In this document: positions 1 to 7,890 of the stretch, piece after piece | Position numbering within the stretch: the stretch's first letter is position 1 | Layout of the letters: the number at the start of each line of letters is the position of its first letter | Origin: CAVVKW01 sp963761705 | GTDB lineage: Bacteria > Verrucomicrobiota > Verrucomicrobiia > Chthoniobacterales > JAATET01 | Assembly: GCA_963761705.1 (NCBI GenBank) | Contig: CAVXHK010000003.1 | Coordinates: 124,001 to 188,000, forward strand | DNA length: 64,000 bases | Direction of reading: 5' to 3' | Notes under the pieces: generated by a model | Database searches by the model: none | Told to the model about the DNA's origin: nothing | What the model saw: only the letters and a program-made list of their open reading frames with translations | Position numbers and translations under genes: made by a program

Positions 1-1
1 T

Positions 2-586
2 CTGGTCGCCGGGATCTGGTATTACTTCACCCCGAAATACACCCGCGTGGGCTACGAGCCGAATCAGCCGGTGCCATTCTCACACGTCATTCACGTGGAG
101 CAGCTCGGGATGGATTGCCGCTACTGCCACAGCTTCGTTGAGGTCGCCTCGCATTCGAACGTCCCGACCACCCAGACCTGCATCACCTGCCACGGCGAGG
201 GACAGGTCCAGCACAACAATCCGAAACTCACCGCGATCGTCGACAGCTGGAAATCCGGACGTCCGATGCAGTGGAATCGCATCCACCAAGTGCCGGATTA
301 CGCCTACTTCAACCACGCGGTGCACGTGAACCGCGGCGTCAGCTGCTACAGTTGCCACGGGAACGTCACGGAGATGGACGTTGTTTACCAGCACGAGCCG
401 CAGAGCATGTCCTGGTGTCTGGAGTGCCACCGCGCGCCCGAAAATCACCTGCGTCCGCCGGAAGAGATCTACAACATGAACTGGAAGCCCGTCGCGGACG
501 GACCAACTCAGCTCGAGATCGGCACGAAGTTTAAGAAAGAATGGGCCGTCAATCCTCCGGTTACTTGCGGAGGCTGCCACCGATGA
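2..586 (+). CDS. actA: ActA, pentaheme cytochrome c of alternative complex III (5' end missing)
   Basis: The reading frame is open from the first bases of the window, so the true start lies upstream. The first visible residues (LVAGIWYYFTP) look like the end of an N-terminal membrane anchor. Five CxxCH heme-binding motifs follow (CRYCH, CITCH, CYSCH, CLECH, CGGCH), matching the pentaheme ActA subunit, which feeds electrons within the quinol-oxidising alternative complex III. The gene overlaps actB by four bases (ATGA), as expected for a translationally coupled operon. Membership is supported by the actB, actC and actD genes that follow directly. The heme motifs are seen; the function is known from the family. 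Confidence 0.93.
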   Translation: MVAGIWYYFTPKYTRVGYEPNQPVPFSHVIHVEQLGMDCRYCHSFVEVASHSNVPTTQTCITCHGEGQVQHNNPKLTAIVDSWKSGRPMQWNRIHQVPDYAYFNHAVHVNRGVSCYSCHGNVTEMDVVYQHEPQSMSWCLECHRAPENHLRPPEEIYNMNWKPVADGPTQLEIGTKFKKEWAVNPPVTCGGCHR

Positions 587-3500
587 AACGTATTTTACCT
601 CACCCCGCCCGTTCCGAGAGCCCGACAATGTGGCGCAGTCTGAGCGAACTCGAAAACAGTCCAGATTTTGAGGAAGCTCTCGGGCGCGAATTTCCTCGCG
701 GAGCCGACGTCTACGACGACAGCGGGCTTTCGAAGCGCGATTTTCTGAAACTAATGGGAGCCTCGATGGCGCTCGCGGGGGTAGGGCTCAGCGGTTGCCG
801 TCGTCCGGAGTCGTTCATCGTGCCCCTCACCGAGGGCGTCGAGTGGACGATCCCAGGTAAGTTTCTCTACTACGCGACGTCGATGCCGACACGCTTCGGC
901 GCGATTCCCCTCATCGCCACGACGGCGGATGGACGTCCGACGAAGCTCGAGGGCAATCCGCTTCATCCTTACAGTAACGGCGGAACGGACGCTTTCGCGC
1001 AAGCGAGCATTCTCGATCTTTACGATCCGAACCGCGCCAAAGACATCAAACGGGACGGCGCAATCGTTGGACCCGACAAGCTTGGTGATTATCTGGCAAA
1101 AGTCAGCGGGCAGGGTGGCGATGGCCTGGTGATCCTCGCGGACGGCCAGGAGAGTCCGACCCGCGCACGGCTTCGCGACGAACTTCAAGCGAAGTTTCCT
1201 GGCATGACGTGGGCGGAATACGAGCCACTCGGCGCTTCCGAGGGTGTCGCCGCTACGCGAGCTGGTTTCGGCGAGAACGTGCGACTGGTTCCGAATTTCG
1301 CGGACGCGGATGTCATTCTCGACCTCGATTGTGATTTCTTGAACCCGAGCGGCGTTGGTCCCGCCTACGCTCACGAGTTTTACGCTCGTCGGAAACCCGC
1401 GAGTGGCGAGATGAACCGCCTCTACGTGGTCGAGAATCATTATTCGAACACCGGCGGACTCGCGGATCATCGACTTCGCCTCAAGGCTTCGGACATCGGT
1501 GCCTTCGCGGCGGCCCTCGCGGCGAGAATCGGTGCAGATGGCGGCGAGAAATTCGCTCCGGCCAGCGCACCGCTCAACGAGGAATGGGTCGATGGAGTCG
1601 CCGCAGATTTGCTTGCCCACAAGGGGCGCAGCCTCGTGATGGTCGGTGCTCACCAGCCCGCCGCCGTCCAGGCGCTCGGTCTGGCGATCAACGCGGCCCT
1701 CGGGAACGTCGGCGCGACGCTCACCGGCATCCAGACCCCGCCGAAGACGGTTGGAACGATAGCGGACGTCGCGGAAGCGATCCGCAATGTCAAAGTTCGC
1801 ACGTTGATCATCCTCGGAGGAAACCCGGTCTACGACGCGCCGTCTGATCTTGGTTTCGAGCAATTGATCACTCAGGTTCCGAGCACGTTGCACTTGTCGC
1901 TGTTCGAGGACGAGACTTCGCTCAAGTGCGAGTGGTTCGTTCCGGCCGCGCACTACCTCGAGGCTTGGGGTGACACCTGGACTTTTGACGGCACGCACAC
2001 GTCCGTGCAGCCGATGATCATGCCTCTCTGGGACGGCATCTCGCAGCTGGAAGTGCTGGCCCAATTGCTCGGACAGCCGAAGCCCGTTGGACCCGAGCTG
2101 GTTCGTAAGACGTTCGAGGACAAATCTGGAATCACGGGCGATGCGCTGGAAATCGCTTGGAACGAGTTCCTGCGTTCTGGGTTTGTCGCCGACACGGCCT
2201 TCGCCGCCGCTCCGTTGAGTTTCGACGCCGAAGCCGCCGGAGAACTGCCGTTCGTGGCGCCGGAAACAAGCGACCTGGAGGTCGTGTTCCTCCAGAGTTC
2301 TAGCGTCGACGACGGTCGCTACGCCAACAACGCCTGGCTGCAGGAGACGCCGGACTTCGAGAGCAAGCTCACGTGGGACAATGCCGCGCTCGTCAGCCCG
2401 AAGACGGCGAAAGAGTTGGGCCTAGAGGATGGATCTCAGCTCGAGATCACGGCCGCCGGCAAAACGATTACCGCCGCAGCTCTCATCGCTCCGGGTAACG
2501 CCGACAAATCGCTTTCGATCGCGCTCGGTTACGGTCGCAAGAACGTCTCGCACCTCATGGACGGCGTCGGCTTCGATGCCTACCCGTTGCGGACCAGCGG
2601 GAGTCCGCGATTCCAGCCCGTTTCTTCGGTCAAGACCGCCGGTGGCAGCCTCTATCAATTCGCCAGACCGCAAGAGGCGCGGGTCATGGAAGGCCGTGAT
2701 CTCTTCCGTGAAGGAACGCTGGAGCGGTTCGAGGAGAATCCCGCGTTCGCGAAGACGATCGGAATGGACAGCCACATTCCGGACGAGAGATCGATCTACC
2801 CAAATCCCTATTTTCAAGGCGAAGGCACTCCGCTCGAACCCCAGCAATGGGCGATGACGGTCGACCTCAACGTTTGTGACGGCTGTAACGCCTGCGTCGT
2901 CGCGTGTCAGGCTGAGAACAACGTGCCGGTTGTTGGCAAAGACCAGGTCATCAAGGGTCGCGACATGGCGTGGATCCGAATCGATCGCTACTTCGCCAAC
3001 CCACTTGATCTGAAGGATAAGAAGGGCGAACTCGCTGACGATCCCGAGATGGTCGCCGAAGCGATCATGTGCCAGCACTGCGAAAACGCGCCGTGCGAGA
3101 CGGTCTGCCCGGTCAACGCAACGGTTCACAGCGAAGATGGGCTGAACTTGATGACCTACAACCGCTGCATTGGAACCCGCTATTGCGCGAACAACTGCCC
3201 GTGGAAAGTCCGCCGGTTCAACTTTTTCGACTACAACGAACGCCCGATCGACGAGCTTTACTGGGGTCCGCTCGCCAAGGAAGGCATGGCGGAAAGCCTC
3301 AAGATGTCGAAGAACCCGAACGTGACGGTCCGGATGCGCGGCGTGATGGAGAAGTGTACGTTCTGCGTCCAGCGGATCGAGGAGGCCAAGGTCGCCCGAA
3401 TCGTGAAAGCTGGTGCCTCGGACAAATACGAGACGCCCCTTGCGCCTTTCAAGACTGCTTGCCAAGCCGCGTGCCCGTCGGAGGCGATTGTTTTCGGTGA

Positions 3501-3813
3501 CATGAACGATCCGAGTCAGAAGATTCACGAGACTCGGAAGGACCCACGCGGCTTCGAGATGCTGAAGTATCTGAATACCCGGCCCCGCGTCACCTACCTC
3601 GCCCGCATCAAGAACCCGAACATGGCCATGCCCGGTGCGGCCCTGGTCGGAAACATCAATTCGCCCGATCATCACGGTCACCACGATGATCACGGCGACG
3701 AAGGCCACCACGGCGAAGACGCGCTTCACACCGGAGCCTCGCATGGTGCCGAAGGCGCTCCGCCCATCGCCCCTCATTCCGAACCCGAAGGCGTTGCTCC
3801 CGCGACCCATTGA
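583..3813 (+). CDS. actB: ActB, molybdopterin-like/Fe-S subunit of alternative complex III
   Basis: 1076 aa. ATG at 583 overlaps the actA stop, which fixes the start. A Tat-like signal with lipobox lies at about residues 48-72 (SKRDFLKLMG ... LSGC), with KR in place of RR. Residues of about 80-740 form the molybdopterin-oxidoreductase-like domain, which in ActB is known to carry no Mo cofactor. Residues of about 760-980 form a ferredoxin-like domain with four cysteine clusters: CDGCNACVVAC, CQHCENAPCETVCP, CIGTRYCANNCP and CTFC paired with CQAACP. These fit the three 4Fe-4S and one 3Fe-4S centres of the family. The C-terminal 45 or so residues are His- and Asp-rich, possibly metal-binding (inference). 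Confidence 0.96.
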   Translation: MKRILPHPARSESPTMWRSLSELENSPDFEEALGREFPRGADVYDDSGLSKRDFLKLMGASMALAGVGLSGCRRPESFIVPLTEGVEWTIPGKFLYYATSMPTRFGAIPLIATTADGRPTKLEGNPLHPYSNGGTDAFAQASILDLYDPNRAKDIKRDGAIVGPDKLGDYLAKVSGQGGDGLVILADGQESPTRARLRDELQAKFPGMTWAEYEPLGASEGVAATRAGFGENVRLVPNFADADVILDLDCDFLNPSGVGPAYAHEFYARRKPASGEMNRLYVVENHYSNTGGLADHRLRLKASDIGAFAAALAARIGADGGEKFAPASAPLNEEWVDGVAADLLAHKGRSLVMVGAHQPAAVQALGLAINAALGNVGATLTGIQTPPKTVGTIADVAEAIRNVKVRTLIILGGNPVYDAPSDLGFEQLITQVPSTLHLSLFEDETSLKCEWFVPAAHYLEAWGDTWTFDGTHTSVQPMIMPLWDGISQLEVLAQLLGQPKPVGPELVRKTFEDKSGITGDALEIAWNEFLRSGFVADTAFAAAPLSFDAEAAGELPFVAPETSDLEVVFLQSSSVDDGRYANNAWLQETPDFESKLTWDNAALVSPKTAKELGLEDGSQLEITAAGKTITAAALIAPGNADKSLSIALGYGRKNVSHLMDGVGFDAYPLRTSGSPRFQPVSSVKTAGGSLYQFARPQEARVMEGRDLFREGTLERFEENPAFAKTIGMDSHIPDERSIYPNPYFQGEGTPLEPQQWAMTVDLNVCDGCNACVVACQAENNVPVVGKDQVIKGRDMAWIRIDRYFANPLDLKDKKGELADDPEMVAEAIMCQHCENAPCETVCPVNATVHSEDGLNLMTYNRCIGTRYCANNCPWKVRRFNFFDYNERPIDELYWGPLAKEGMAESLKMSKNPNVTVRMRGVMEKCTFCVQRIEEAKVARIVKAGASDKYETPLAPFKTACQAACPSEAIVFGDMNDPSQKIHETRKDPRGFEMLKYLNTRPRVTYLARIKNPNMAMPGAALVGNINSPDHHGHHDDHGDEGHHGEDALHTGASHGAEGAPPIAPHSEPEGVAPATH

Positions 3814-3824
3814 TTTAGCTCACC

Positions 3825-5291
3825 ATGGCCGAAACCACCGCCGATAATTTCCATCCCGATCACGAGAGGCAGATCACCCGTCCGCCGCTGGTTTTAAACC
3901 AGCGGACGATGAGTTGGATCAGTAACTACATCTCGTCGATCATCGAAGATAAGACCCCCAAGTGGTGGTACATCGCCATGGCGTTCACCGTGCCGGTGAT
4001 GCTCATGTGTTTCGCCATGCTGGCCTACCTCATTTCGACGGGTGTTGGCGTTTGGGGAAACAATCATCCGGTCGGCTGGGCTTGGGACATCACGAATTTC
4101 GTGTTCTGGATCGGAATCGGCCACGCCGGAACGCTAATCTCGGCGATTCTGTTCCTTACCCGCCAGAAGTGGCGGACGTCCATCAACCGTGCGGCGGAGG
4201 CGATGACGCTCTTCGCGGTGGTTTGCGCCGGACTGTATCCGGCGCTTCACGTTGGGCGGGTCTGGATGGTTTGGTTCTTGGCTCCCGTGCCAAATGCCAA
4301 CGCCATCTGGCAGAACTTCCGGAGCCCGCTGCTCTGGGACGTCTTCGCGGTGTCGACCTACTTCACGGTTTCGATCCTCTTCTGGTACACCGGGCTGATT
4401 CCCGATCTCGCAACGATCCGCGATCGTTGCACGACCAAGATCAAGCGTTTCGTTTACGGATTTCTCGCCCTCGGTTGGCGCGGCGGTAACCGGCAGTGGC
4501 GGCATTACGAGATGGCCTACCTCGTATTGGCCGGCATCTCAACGCCGCTCGTTCTTTCGGTTCACTCGGTCGTCTCGTTTGACTTCGCGACGTCGATCGT
4601 CCCCGGCTGGCACACGACCATTTTCCCGCCTTACTTCGTGGCGGGCGCGATCTTCGGCGGCTTCGCCATGGTCCTCACACTCATGATCCCCGCCGCGGCC
4701 ATTTGGCCCGCACTGCGTGACATGATTACCCCGAGCCACATCGATAAGATGTGCAAGATCATCCTGCTGACCGGTTCCATCGTCGGTTACGCCTATCTCA
4801 TGGAGCTCTTCATCGCGTGGTACGGGGCGAATCCGTTCGAGAAAGCTGCTTTTCTGTATCGTGCGACCGGCGACGGAGCGTGGTACTACTACTGGCCAAT
4901 GATGTTCTGTAACGTCGTCGCGCCTCAGCTCTTCTGGTTCAAGTGGTTCCGAACAAACCTGATCGCGGTCTGGATTCTCGTCCAGTTCCCGAACATGGGC
5001 ATGTGGTTTGAGCGCTACGTCATCATCGCAACGACGTTGCAGCATGACTTCCTCCCGAGTTCCTGGCAGCTCTTCCATCCGACGATCGTCGACATCTGCA
5101 CCTTCATTGGGACCTTTGGTTTGTTCCTGACGTTGTTTCTTCTTTTCATCCGTTTCCTGCCGATGATTTGTATGTTCGAAGTCAAGGCGGTTTTGCCGGA
5201 GGCGGACCCTCACTACGATGGCGATCTCAATCCGCAGGCGGAGCAGACGCCCGGGGGCGGAACTCAGACCGTCGCACCCGCTTCTCATTGA
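3825..5291 (+). CDS. actC: ActC, NrfD-like quinol-binding membrane subunit
   Basis: 488 aa polytopic membrane protein of the NrfD/PsrC family with about ten predicted hydrophobic segments, the first at about residues 50-72. In alternative complex III, ActC holds the quinol site and passes electrons to ActB. The start at 3825 is 11 nt after the actB stop. The N-terminal cytoplasmic stretch and the loop WRGGNRQWRHYEMAY are typical of ActC rather than of isolated NrfD. actD begins two bases after its stop, so this is an uninterrupted operon. Confidence 0.95.
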   Translation: MAETTADNFHPDHERQITRPPLVLNQRTMSWISNYISSIIEDKTPKWWYIAMAFTVPVMLMCFAMLAYLISTGVGVWGNNHPVGWAWDITNFVFWIGIGHAGTLISAILFLTRQKWRTSINRAAEAMTLFAVVCAGLYPALHVGRVWMVWFLAPVPNANAIWQNFRSPLLWDVFAVSTYFTVSILFWYTGLIPDLATIRDRCTTKIKRFVYGFLALGWRGGNRQWRHYEMAYLVLAGISTPLVLSVHSVVSFDFATSIVPGWHTTIFPPYFVAGAIFGGFAMVLTLMIPAAAIWPALRDMITPSHIDKMCKIILLTGSIVGYAYLMELFIAWYGANPFEKAAFLYRATGDGAWYYYWPMMFCNVVAPQLFWFKWFRTNLIAVWILVQFPNMGMWFERYVIIATTLQHDFLPSSWQLFHPTIVDICTFIGTFGLFLTLFLLFIRFLPMICMFEVKAVLPEADPHYDGDLNPQAEQTPGGGTQTVAPASH

Positions 5292-5293
5292 CC

Positions 5294-5890
5294 ATGACGA
5301 CTACCGCTTCGACCACACCTCCCACTGTCGTGACCGCCGGAGACACGAATGCTCCGATCTTTGCAATGGGTGCAGAGTTCTCCAGTGCCCGCGATCTTTA
5401 CCATGCCGCCGAGGAAGTCCGCGACGCGGGCTACAAGCGATGGGACGTCTACAGTCCGTTTCCCATTCACGGCATGGACGACGCGATGGGTCTCAAGCGG
5501 TCGTTCCTCGCGCAGCTCGTTTTTCTAGGTGGTCTCACCGGTTTCCTCACCGCCATTGTTTTGCAATTCTACCCTTCGTCGTTCATCTACCCGTTGGTCG
5601 TCGCCGGCAAGCCGGTGGACATCATGACCGTTCCGGCGTTCTTCCCGATCATGTTCGAGCTGACGATCCTGTTGTCGGCATTCACCGCAGTGTTCGGAAT
5701 GCTGATTTTGAACGGGCTGCCGCGCTGGAATCACCCGTTGTTCAACTGGGATCGGTTCAAGAAAGTGACCGAGGACAAATTTTACGTCTGCATTGAGAGC
5801 CGCGATCCGCAGTTCTCGGAGCGCGGGACGCGCGATCTCCTCGCTCAGCTCGGCGGGACGGAGATCACCGTCGTTTACGAGGACCTTTAG
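5294..5890 (+). CDS. actD: ActD, DUF3341 membrane subunit of alternative complex III
   Basis: 198 aa. ATG at 5294 lies just after the actC TGA, so the start is chosen by operon spacing; the frame is open further upstream only within actC. A central hairpin of two membrane helices (about residues 75-100 and 115-140) and the N-terminal region with YSPFPIHGMDDAMG are the hallmark of ActD/DUF3341. The cluster ends here: the next gene is on the opposite strand and there is no ActE monoheme cytochrome, ActF or cytochrome oxidase gene downstream in the window. Confidence 0.93.
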   Translation: MTTTASTTPPTVVTAGDTNAPIFAMGAEFSSARDLYHAAEEVRDAGYKRWDVYSPFPIHGMDDAMGLKRSFLAQLVFLGGLTGFLTAIVLQFYPSSFIYPLVVAGKPVDIMTVPAFFPIMFELTILLSAFTAVFGMLILNGLPRWNHPLFNWDRFKKVTEDKFYVCIESRDPQFSERGTRDLLAQLGGTEITVVYEDL

Positions 5891-5955
5891 GCGTTTGACC
5901 TCACGTGGTTCCGGAGCGGGCCGCGTTGAACGAACGGGCGGGAGCGGGCGGCACC

Positions 5956-6336
5956 CTAGCGAGCCGCACTTTCCGCTTTTGAGCAGACGCGGCGGATCGC
6001 GTCCGCGAGTTCTTCCGAACTCGCTTGTCGTGGGATGGTTTCCCAGCCTTCGGTGCCCGCACCCGAAGTCCGCGAATCGTTGGCGTCGGCGATGATTAGG
6101 ACCGGGAAGCTGGGTTTGGCGGTCGCCATCCCAAGAAGCAAGTCGATCCCGTGGAAGCCAGGGTTGCCGTCGATGAGCGCGAGTGCGAAATTGTGGGTGT
6201 CATCCGCCAGAAGCTCGCTCGCTTCCTCGAGCGAATGGGCTTGGCGAAGGAGGTGGCGGGTTTTGATCGCGGCGGCGGCGGCGGTCACCGCCAACTTCTG
6301 ATCCTGGCTGGCGCGAAAGATGATTGGGTGCTGCAT
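5956..6336 (-). CDS. Degenerate response-regulator receiver-like protein
   Basis: 126 aa, a single domain. The alternating hydrophobic strand pattern (FALALIDGNPG, FPVLIIADAND) and the terminal SSEELADAIRRV helix resemble a CheY-like receiver. The acidic pair after strand 1 is absent (PIIFRASQD), the conserved Thr/Ser after strand 4 is Ala, and the Lys before helix 5 is replaced by Arg-Gln. It would therefore be a pseudo-receiver, able to bind a partner but unlikely to be phosphorylated normally. No output domain. It is divergent from a STAS-like gene, with 150 nt between them. The family call is inference. Confidence 0.55.
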   Translation of the reverse strand: MQHPIIFRASQDQKLAVTAAAAAIKTRHLLRQAHSLEEASELLADDTHNFALALIDGNPGFHGIDLLLGMATAKPSFPVLIIADANDSRTSGAGTEGWETIPRQASSEELADAIRRVCSKAESAAR

Positions 6337-6486
6337 GGTGGTAATGGGTCGACATAAAGATAGTCGAAGATTTCCGCGAGGCTCACCCTCCCTTGCTCAA
6401 AGTGGGGCGCATTTTGCCCGAATTTGGGTCAGAGATTGCCAAGATCTGGCGAGTGGGTTGTGAGGAGAGCGTTTAGAGTGGAGTCG

Positions 6487-6909
6487 ATGAAAGCGATGGC
6501 CGCAGACGATGAATCGGAGCTGAGCGGTCGGATCGAGACGCGAGTGGAGGGCTCGGGTCGAATCCTTCGGGTGAGCTACCATGGAATCATCGACGCGGCG
6601 CGGATGCGCGACCATTTCGAAAAGCTCGCCACGCTCTCGTCGGAGCTGGAAACGGGCTTTGTGCTCGCGACGGATCTGAGTGAGGTCGAACTCATCCGGA
6701 GCGAATGCCTCCCCATGCTCCGTGACGTAATGGCCATTCTTCGCGAAGCCGGAGTCCGGATAGTCGTGCGATTAATCCCTCGGCCGGAGTGCGACATTGG
6801 GTTCACGATTCTTTCGCGTTTCCACTATCCGTCGGACCTCCACTGCGTGACGTGCGAAACCCGGGAAGATTGGGAACGGTGGCTGGAAGACGAGTGGGCG
6901 ACTGTGTAG
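6487..6909 (+). CDS. STAS/SpoIIAA-like protein of unknown function
   Basis: 140 aa from ATG 6487; the frame is open back to 6424 but the upstream residues look non-coding. The pattern of a beta strand (GRILRVSYHGII), a helix, a strand (GFVLATDLSEVEL), a helix and a strand (GVRIVVRLIPR) recalls STAS/SpoIIAA-like domains that sense or relay signals by protein contact. No catalytic motif or membrane segment. It pairs divergently with the pseudo-receiver gene, and a joint signalling role is conceivable but unproven. Confidence 0.5.
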   Translation: MKAMAADDESELSGRIETRVEGSGRILRVSYHGIIDAARMRDHFEKLATLSSELETGFVLATDLSEVELIRSECLPMLRDVMAILREAGVRIVVRLIPRPECDIGFTILSRFHYPSDLHCVTCETREDWERWLEDEWATV

Positions 6910-6950
6910 AGTGACGAAGTCGCCAAGAAATCGGCGGATCGATCCACTCC

Positions 6951-7820
6951 ATGTCAGCAGAACTTCTCAAATCACTGGCCGGTTCGAAGGTCTTTTCCGA
7001 CTACGAAAGGGCTTTTAGCGGAGCGACGGGATTGGCGATCTCGATCGACGAGCCCGAGCCGTGGCGGCTCCCCGTTCGGCAGAAGGATGCGCAGAACGAG
7101 TTCTGTTCGCTGATGGCAAAGATCAACCAATGTTGCGCGGCTTGTTTGCGGACTCAGGGCGAACTCAAGGAACGGGCGCGCGAGAAAGCGGCGAGCGTGA
7201 TGTGTGAGATGGAGATGCTGGATTCCGCCGTTCCCGTGAAACTCGGGGACGAGTTGATGGGGTTTCTGCAGATTGGACAGGTGTTTTGCAAAGCGCCGAC
7301 GGCTGCACAATTTCGCCGCGTGGCCGCGAGGTTGGTCGACTGGGGTGTTCCGGTGACACCGCAGATCGAGGCAGCCTACTTCAAAACGAGGGTGATGGAC
7401 CCGGAGCAGTATGAGGCGATGGTTGGACTTCTCTCGGTTTTCTCCGGGCACCTCTCGATTCTCGCCAATCAGATCGCGGTGCGGTGTGAACACGCGGAGT
7501 CGCCGGTGGTGACCCGGGCAAAAGACTTCATCGAGAAGCACCAGCAGGACGAGCTGTCGCTCGGTCAGGTGGCGAAAGCCACAAACACGAGCACGTTTTA
7601 TTTTTGCAAAATCTTCAAGAAGGCCACCGGATTGAGTTTCACGCAGTATCTCGCCCGGGTGCGGATCGAGAAGGCCAAGGCGTTGCTGCTGTTTCCGCAC
7701 CGGCGGGTGAGTGAGATCGCTTTCGACGTCGGGTTCCAGTCGCTCACGCATTTCAACCGGACGTTTCGCAGGATCACGGGGACCTCACCGACGGCGTATC
7801 GCGTGGGGTTGGTCGAATAG
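6951..7820 (+). CDS. PocR-domain AraC-family transcriptional regulator
   Basis: 289 aa. Residues of about 10-170 form a PocR-type sensory domain, with the cysteine-bearing stretch FCSLMAKINQCCAACLR followed by the segment around VPVKLGDELMGFLQIGQVF. Residues of about 185-285 form two helix-turn-helix motifs of the AraC type (LSLGQVAKATNTSTFYFCKI and VSEIAFDVGFQSLTHFNRTF). PocR domains are thought to bind small metabolites. The gene lies 70 nt upstream of pckG on the same strand, so control of gluconeogenic PEP carboxykinase is a reasonable guess. Start ATG at 6951. Confidence 0.85.
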   Translation: MSAELLKSLAGSKVFSDYERAFSGATGLAISIDEPEPWRLPVRQKDAQNEFCSLMAKINQCCAACLRTQGELKERAREKAASVMCEMEMLDSAVPVKLGDELMGFLQIGQVFCKAPTAAQFRRVAARLVDWGVPVTPQIEAAYFKTRVMDPEQYEAMVGLLSVFSGHLSILANQIAVRCEHAESPVVTRAKDFIEKHQQDELSLGQVAKATNTSTFYFCKIFKKATGLSFTQYLARVRIEKAKALLLFPHRRVSEIAFDVGFQSLTHFNRTFRRITGTSPTAYRVGLVE

Positions 7821-7890
7821 TCAATATCGGGTCGGCATTTAACAATCGGCGCGTATCGGGAATGGACCGTTGCTGGAACGTTCTGTGGAT

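Noticed and set aside
751..2064. Large antisense frame within actB
   Set aside because: actB is a fully conserved gene across this span; the antisense protein has no coherent motif.
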